Source: Candidatus Nanopelagicales bacterium (GTDB lineage Bacteria; Actinomycetota; Actinomycetes; S36-B12). Taken from it: DNA of 8,101 nucleotides. The notes under the pieces were generated by a model. It was not told where the DNA came from, did not search any database, and saw only the letters and a program-made list of their open reading frames with translations. Shown one piece after another: positions 7,014-8,101 of this stretch (positions within the stretch are counted from its first letter, which is position 1; the number at the start of each line of letters is the position of its first letter). The DNA lies in contig JAGYOB010000269.1 in assembly GCA_018399515.1 (NCBI GenBank), forward strand, positions 1-8,101. The letters run 5' to 3'. Made by a program: the position numbers and the translations under genes.

Positions 7014-7282
7014 GCGGGCTGATTGCCCCGCGAGGGCGGCGTCATGTTCTTGCGAGAGCGACGCTGCCTGGCAGGTTCACCTGCTCTACGGTCTCGCGTT
7101 CGATCCCCCGGATCGGCTTCGTCACGCGACACCGGCCTCTTCATCGCCGCGTTGAACCGGTCTTGGTTGCTGATCGAGGTGTGAATGTCGACGGCGCGTT
7201 CAGGTCGGCTGCGCCAAGCCGCCCAGGCCAACGCGAGCAGGGTCGCCCCGAGCGGGATCAACCACCACAGCAATGCCGACAC
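7010..7282 (-). CDS. Small single-span membrane protein upstream of ylbL
   Basis: This 90-residue protein has one membrane span at about residues 2-23, rich in Leu, Ala and Trp and followed by RSRPER. The rest is a strongly charged, probably cytoplasmic tail dense in Arg and Asp with no recognisable domain. I recall small proteins of this shape beside actinobacterial envelope genes, but I assign no family or function. The GTG at 7282 is chosen because AAAGG lies 9 bases upstream and the span begins directly after it; an upstream in-frame GTG at 7345 would add 21 unlikely residues and coincides with a predicted promoter. Its TGA overlaps the GTG of ylbL in GTGA, which indicates an operon and probable translational coupling. 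The coding evidence is the overlap, the start signal and the coherent topology. Confidence 0.78.
   Translation of the reverse strand: MSALLWWLIPLGATLLALAWAAWRSRPERAVDIHTSISNQDRFNAAMKRPVSRDEADPGDRTRDRRAGEPARQRRSRKNMTPPSRGNQPA
7013..7032 (-). promoter_or_regulatory. Hairpin sequestering the ylbL start region
   Basis: On the minus strand CGCGGG pairs with CCCGCG around an 8-nt loop. The 3' arm ends on the G of the ylbL GTG codon, and the 5' arm holds most of the only nearby G-rich stretch. It lies in the last codons of the upstream small gene. A ribosome translating that gene would melt the stem and stop on top of the ylbL start, which is a standard coupling arrangement. Confidence 0.5.
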
Positions 7283-7291
7283 CGACGCACA

Positions 7292-7296
7292 CCTTT
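7292..7296 (-). promoter_or_regulatory. Shine-Dalgarno (AAAGG) deciding the small protein start
   Basis: AAAGG on the minus strand lies 9 bases before the GTG at 7282. It is the only well-placed Shine-Dalgarno I can find for any protein gene in the window, and it supports GTG 7282 over the in-frame GTG at 7345. Confidence 0.6.
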
Positions 7297-7345
7297 CGAT
7301 TTCTGGACACCGGTCGTATCCACGACACCAACGCTTACCGGCCAC

Positions 7346-7351
7346 AGAATA
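7346..7351 (-). promoter_or_regulatory. Candidate -10 (TATTCT) for the small protein-ylbL operon
   Basis: TATTCT on the minus strand is the best -10 match in the 166-bp divergent region. A start about 7 bases downstream (near 7339) gives a leader of about 57 bases carrying the AAAGG site. A weak -35, AGGACC at 7374-7369, is spaced by 17 bp and shares GAC with the consensus. Confidence 0.5.
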
Positions 7352-7436
7352 CGCCCGTTCCGCTACCCGGTCCTCCCAGCCACCCGACAGACAGGCTGAG
7401 CCAGCGTGAGCCGATGCCCGGGGGCTGTTCAGGCGT

Positions 7437-7442
7437 TACCGT
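7437..7442 (+). promoter_or_regulatory. Candidate leaderless -10 (TACCGT) for the metalloprotease gene
   Basis: TACCGT is followed by six bases (GGGGTT) and the ATG at 7449, so transcription should start at the ATG. No Shine-Dalgarno at useful distance and no clear -35 are visible. Hexamer and spacing are identical to those of the nuclease gene at 2342. Confidence 0.55.
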
Positions 7443-7448
7443 GGGGTT

Positions 7449-8101
7449 ATGACAAACCCCTTCGATTTCCAAGCCTTGGGCGCGATGCTGCAGCAGTTGG
7501 GCGCCATGATGCAGTCGGGGGGTGGGGCCAGCGGCCCGGTCAACTGGGAACTCGCGGTCAGCACGGCTCGACAGGGGGTCGCCGCTGTCGGCGATCCGGG
7601 AGTGAGCCCGACCGAGGAGGCCGCCACTCGCGCGGCGGTGGAACTCGCCGAAACCTGGCTGGATGAGGCCACCGATTTCCCTCGGGCAGCTGCCCTGGCT
7701 GCGAGTTGGAGCCGCTCAGCCTGGCTGGAGGGGACGCTGCCGGCGTGGCAGGCGATCGTCGGTCCGATCGCTGAGCACGTGCAGGCCGTGACCTCCAGCG
7801 GCATGCCTGCCCCCGGTGATCCCGAAGCGTGGTCGAACGTCGAACTCCCCGAGCAGTTGCGCGATGCGTTCCCCGGCGGCATTCCTCCCGAGGCGATGTC
7901 CATGCTGGCACCGATCATGGGCATGGCCCAGCAGATGGGCGCCAGCATGTTCGGAATGCAGGTCGGCCAAGGCCTGGGTGCACTGGCCGGTGACGTGCTG
8001 TGTTCCTCCGATATCGGCATTCCCTTGACGACCGATCATGTCCCCACACTCGTGCCGGCGAACATCGCGGCGTTCACCGAGGATCTGAGCATCGATGCCG
8101 A
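7449..8101 (+). CDS. Zinc-dependent metalloprotease, DUF2342 family (N-terminal part)
   Basis: The frame is open from the ATG at 7449 to the window edge, giving 217 codons; the 3' end is missing. The N-terminus NPFDFQALGAMLQQLG, the GPVNWELA segment (29-36), the following helical region with AETWLDEAT (67-75), the Met-rich stretch about residues 150-172, and the GLGALAGDVL...DIGIPL block (175-192) resemble the DUF2342 / F420-biosynthesis-associated putative hydrolase family, related in Mycobacterium to Rv3195. The expected HExxH zinc motif would lie downstream of the window, so catalytic competence cannot be judged here. No signal peptide is seen, which suggests a cytoplasmic protein. It is transcribed divergently from the small membrane protein-ylbL pair. 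The substrate is unknown. Confidence 0.88.
   Translation, partial: MTNPFDFQALGAMLQQLGAMMQSGGGASGPVNWELAVSTARQGVAAVGDPGVSPTEEAATRAAVELAETWLDEATDFPRAAALAASWSRSAWLEGTLPAWQAIVGPIAEHVQAVTSSGMPAPGDPEAWSNVELPEQLRDAFPGGIPPEAMSMLAPIMGMAQQMGASMFGMQVGQGLGALAGDVLCSSDIGIPLTTDHVPTLVPANIAAFTEDLSIDA

Noticed and set aside
5838..7022. 394-codon plus-strand open frame antisense to ylbL
   Set aside because: The YlbL protein on the other strand has intact catalytic motifs. The antisense product is compositionally biased (Arg, Gly, His, Asp) and unrecognisable.
7283..7345. N-terminal extension of the small membrane protein to the GTG at 7345
   Set aside because: The added 21 residues (Cys/Arg-rich) do not resemble a signal sequence, the start directly abuts the TATTCT hexamer, and the AAAGG site supports GTG 7282.
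7436..8020. 194-codon minus-strand open frame opposite the metalloprotease gene
   Set aside because: The plus strand encodes a recognisable DUF2342-type N-terminus with a clear start. The minus frame is a Ser/Ala/Pro-rich shadow.
1..8101. CRISPR array, insertion sequence, attachment site or toxin-antitoxin pair
   Set aside because: I found no spaced direct repeats, no transposase or integrase motifs and no terminal inverted repeats. The tRNA 3' end shows no duplicated attachment sequence within the window.

Overview
The window looks like chromosomal DNA from a GC-rich actinobacterium. The support is a large UPF0182 membrane protein and a YlbL-type PDZ/Lon-like protease next to a divergent DUF2342-type zinc metalloprotease (a neighbourhood I recall from mycobacteria as Rv3193c-Rv3195), an initiator tRNA with the C1/U72 ends typical of Actinobacteria, GTG starts, and TANNNT -10 hexamers placed as in leaderless actinobacterial genes. 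I cannot name the genus. I see no mobile element, CRISPR array, phage gene or sign of recent transfer.

Layout, left to right. Positions 8-84 (minus) hold an initiator tRNA-Met with encoded CCA. Just upstream of it on the same strand is argG (137-1567), a long-form argininosuccinate synthase, preceded after 9 bases by a DUF1275/YoaK-type membrane protein gene (1577-2305). A 48-bp divergent promoter region separates this from a plus-strand gene for a secreted lipoprotein thermonuclease (2354-2968). That gene converges on the minus-strand UPF0182 gene (2965-5880), and the two stop codons overlap in one CTAG. Upstream of UPF0182 on the minus strand lie the YlbL-family protease gene (5907-7013) and a 90-residue single-span membrane protein gene (7010-7282) that overlaps it by GTGA. 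After a 166-bp divergent intergenic region, a plus-strand zinc metalloprotease gene starts at 7449 and runs off the window. No gap between genes exceeds 170 bp.

How the genes may work together. ArgG makes argininosuccinate for arginine synthesis; DUF1275 and the nuclease have no evident link to it. The right half is an envelope block: small membrane protein, membrane-anchored YlbL protease and large UPF0182 membrane protein transcribed leftward, with a predicted metalloprotease transcribed rightward. The joint function of this block is unknown to me.

The most notable signal is translational. Five of the seven protein genes have a TANNNT hexamer ending 6 or 7 bases before a start codon and no convincing Shine-Dalgarno, which predicts leaderless mRNAs. 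The two exceptions are the small membrane protein, which has an AAAGG site, and ylbL, whose GTG lies in a hairpin and overlaps the upstream stop, which suggests translational coupling. I found no clearly new multi-gene system; the best leads are this start-signal architecture and the uncharacterised small protein coupled to YlbL.
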